Shown piece after piece: positions 61,056 through 64,000 of a stretch of DNA of 64,000 nt. The stretch is from Lanius collurio (lineage: Eukaryota; Chordata; Aves; Passeriformes; Laniidae): positions 25,672,483 to 25,736,482 of the forward strand of contig JACBWW010000015.1 in NCBI GenBank assembly GCA_020086605.1, given 5' to 3'. The position numbers and the translations under genes are program-made. The notes beneath the pieces are model-generated. The model saw only the letters and a list, made by a program, of their open reading frames with translations, searched no databases and was not told the origin of the DNA. Every line of letters begins with the position of its first letter. Positions within the stretch are counted from its first letter, which is position 1.

Positions 61056-62263
61056 ATCTTTTAAATGCTCAAACATATGCAAAAAGTATTGTGTATATGT
61101 TGCACAGTATTTATCAGTCCCACCATTAAAACAGACTTTAACCATCAGAAATTAAATTTATTTCTTTTGCAAATATTTCTGAACATGAAAACAATTCATT
61201 AAATTGGAAAAAGCTCTCTGTGGCCTATGCTTTTAAATAGAGTGAAAACACACATTGTTTTTCCAGTGATTGCACTTATTTGTTCGATTCTGATCCATCT
61301 TACTCCTTCTTCTCTCTGGTTTGTTTAGTGACTGAGAAAAAGCCCAATATTGCCAGCTTGATGTTGCTGTAATGAGTTGAGTAAACTGTATTTTGATTTT
61401 TTGTTTATTTTGTGGCTGGCAGATGTGCACAACATTTATCTGGAGCAGCTGTGGATACAAAGATAGGTCTATCTGTTAGTTGCTGCTAACATGGGGATAT
61501 TGGTGATGGCCTTCGTGATAGCATTGGTTCTGGGCTTTGAGATTTGAGACTTGCCAGACAAGTGTCTTCTTGTCTCTGGGGAATAGAGAAAGTGTGGGAA
61601 TAGGCTCCATAGTGGGAATGCCCTGTCTCGTGCCTTTATAAAAATGCTTTTCCTGCCTGCGTTTCCCTCTGTAGAGCTATTTGTTTGAACGATTTTTTGG
61701 TACTTAAAAAGCAGGCCAGTGTATAATGCTGTCTAATGTCATCAATTTTCTACATTTCAAACACATTTGGATAAACCTTTCAGGGAATAAATATAACACC
61801 AAAGCCCAGCAGTTGCAGCTTAAATCACTTGTACACAATGTGGTCTATTTTTTCTTAATGTATCTGAACGTGCTGTGAGGGAATTGGGCTAAATTTGCAA
61901 CAGAGAAAGTACACTGCATTATATTTACAGGTTTCACAGCCTTGGGCATAGGAGAATTGGAATTAAAATACTTTTTCCCCTTCCCACTTCCTGCCTTGCC
62001 TAGTTGTCTGAAAGAAAAAAAGGATATCATTAATTCAGACAGTGATGAGTGTTGTTAGTTGGCACATCCAAGTCCAGAATATCAAAAAGATGAGCAATAT
62101 ATAAATTGTCCTGCCCTTAAATATGGTAAAACTTTAAACATCCCTGAACTGTACCAGCTGATAGCTGGGATGAATCAGAGCAACCATATGGCAGGGAGGC
62201 AGTTGAATGATGAAGCAGGAGGCTTAATTTTCTAAGCTTAAGAGGGAATGTCAAATAGTCACT

Positions 62264-62284
62264 AAAATAAATAAATAAATAAAT
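62264..62284. repeat. (AAAT)5 microsatellite
   Basis: About 21 bp of perfect TAAA units. Confidence 0.9.
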
Positions 62285-63314
62285 GGATAAATTGATATTG
62301 GAAACTGTCTGAGTTCAAGAGAACAGTGTTTTGAGTTGGCTACATACACAGGCATATCGCACAAACATACCCAGTGTTTTTTGAATGCTGTGCTCATCTG
62401 CTCTTTTGAGCATCCTGTCAAGCACATTGGGTATATAAATATCCTGCTCTGTGAAACAGTCTGTCTGCTGTTTATGAATCCAACAATGATAAGTTGTGCT
62501 GATTTGTTGTGGCAGGGTCACCTCAGGTGCAATGGTAAAGCAAGGGGATTTTGTTGCCCATTTGGGATTTCTGTGCATAGAGGGGAATTGCTGATGTTAT
62601 TTCATTGAGACACTAGAGTAGAATATTACTGTGCCCCTTAATTTGGGTACAGCCATTGTTGGTTTAAGATGACAGTGTCCCTTTCAGAGTACTTTACTGA
62701 TGCAGCAGTTTCTGGGCTGCGCTGTGGTCAGCTATCTATTACAAATGTTAGGTAAAGCCTTTGGCATTTTGTTGGCAAATAAGAGACAGATATTTCCAGC
62801 ATGTGAGGGTTAGCAGGAAGAAGAGATTAGTCTTTTGATGGTTTAAAGCTACTTGATTTGAACTTTAAGAGTCCTGTCTATTCAACATCTGTATAAAGAA
62901 ATAGCACTGGAGTTATCTATGATTTCATGAGGATCTGTAGTCCTTCCTGTTAACTATTTCGCTTTATGGAAAAAGCCTAGATGTACCTCTTCGCAATTTC
63001 ACTTGTATATACCTTGTACAACACTGAATCACACTGATGTTTCTGAAAGGGAGTGGGTGGCTTATTTTGCTTATTTCCAGGTAACATTCTTCCTGAGCCT
63101 GCAATGTATCTCCAAAAGTACTCTTCTTCCTGCTGGTCTCGAAAGTCATGATGAGGAACAGCACACTTTCCACTTTCTCCCTGAAATTAAGAAGAGCATG
63201 TTGTGTGATGTAAAAAGACTTCCAGACATCCATAACTTTGTAATCTCAGATCATTACTTCTTTTCTCAAACCAAAAGCAAGATTCTAAGGTTTTGTTGGG
63301 GTTTTTTTTGCGTG

Positions 63315-63337
63315 TGTTTGTTTGTTTGTTTGTTTTT
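63315..63337. repeat. (GTTT)n microsatellite
   Basis: Five to six GTTT units preceded by GTGT and a run of eight T. Confidence 0.9.
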
Positions 63338-64000
63338 GCCCAAGGCTATTGTATGTGCCAAAAATTCTGTGTTGGATGAAGTACACTCAAAGAAAACTCT
63401 AGATCTACAATATGCTTTAATTGTCAAAATGCCCCCTGGTAATGTAGGCTCATTTATACTATGGACCTCTTCAGCTGCAGGAAACAATGTATTGGAATTA
63501 ATTTGGGGTCTTTGTGGGGATTTTGAAGAACTCCTGTGATCCAATGCCTTGTCTTTTAATTTCTGCACAGCATGTGCATGGCTTTTACTGCCATAAAGAG
63601 GTCAAATTAAGTCAGTAACTGTATGGGGAAGACTTGCTGACAGCAGCAGTCACGAAACAACTTCCCCTGTTCTTGGTGCCTTGCCCTCGCAGAACAAACC
63701 CGTACAAAGAAGAGGCAGACTGGTTTGTTCTTCTCTCAGAGAGCCATTGAACATGAAGCGAACTCCTAGTGCAATGCAAAAGTCACAGACAGCACAACTG
63801 TTATTAGGGGATAATGGTCTTTTTGTAGTCAGCAATGGGCTCAGTGCTGTTTCTGCTGACTGTGAGCCCGGCAGTGTAAGGCATGGTAAGCCTATAGCAC
63901 TATCCATAGCCTGCAAACAGAGGAATGAACCTATGACCCTCCCTCCCTTCACTGCCGCAGAAAAGCCACCTTTCTCATGTAAATGTGCCTCTTTTGTTTC

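Larger units (their letters stand above)
61056..64000. other. unique non-coding DNA with tetranucleotide repeats
   Basis: No gene is recognised. A 178-codon plus-strand frame (63003-63539) spans a GTTT repeat, which gives it a Phe/Cys/Leu/Val run in the middle. It has no domain and is treated as chance. Confidence 0.5.

Noticed and set aside
63003..63539. 178-codon plus-strand frame
   Set aside because: Its middle is a GTTT microsatellite and it has no domain. It is consistent with a chance frame.
1..64000. CRISPR arrays, bacterial operons, tRNA or rRNA genes
   Set aside because: None seen. The LINE and LTR content shows vertebrate nuclear DNA, and no tRNA cloverleaf or rRNA core sequence was recognised.

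Overview
The window looks like a gene-poor stretch of a bird nuclear genome. The base composition is AT-rich and no multi-exon gene could be recognised on either strand. Interspersed repeats are sparse. Those present are CR1-type LINE tails, one ending in the diagnostic ATTCTGTG octamer repeat near 26.25 kb, and short endogenous-retrovirus (ERV) LTRs. That combination is typical of birds. Nearly all open frames in the window are chance ORFs.

Layout. From 1 to 33.3 kb the sequence is mostly unique non-coding DNA, with poly-A/T runs, AAT/GAT microsatellites and two CR1 tails (about 2.3 kb and 25.96-26.26 kb). A solo class II-like LTR lies in minus orientation at 33,381-33,671. A different 808-bp solo LTR, with a 4-bp target duplication, lies at 47,141-47,948. 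A compact provirus of the same family as the 33.4-kb LTR occupies 51,071-53,638. An old CR1-like LINE relic lies at about 55.97-56.66 kb, a third type of LTR at 58,071-58,386, and a CR1 tail in minus orientation at about 61.0 kb. The rest is unique sequence.

The notable object is the 2.57-kb provirus. It has two LTRs of about 285 bp, a perfect 6-bp target-site duplication and a purine tract before the 3' LTR. I see no pol or env. Inside it is a broken gag matrix-like reading frame, then a GC-rich Ala/Gly/Ser-coding stretch, then an intact 281-codon ORF (52,385-53,230). That ORF contains a complete cold-shock domain most like the vertebrate Y-box (YBX) family, joined to a Tyr/Pro/Phe-rich tail. 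The simplest reading is a host Y-box-type RNA-binding gene captured by a class II retrovirus lineage and carried in place of most of the viral genes. The cold-shock ORF is open while the gag part has several stops and the two LTRs have clearly diverged. The domain is written in A-rich, virus-like codons.

Limits. Family names for LTRs and LINEs rest on visible hallmarks and memory of consensus sequences, not on a database search. Conserved non-coding elements and enhancers cannot be established from one sequence, so those calls are tentative.
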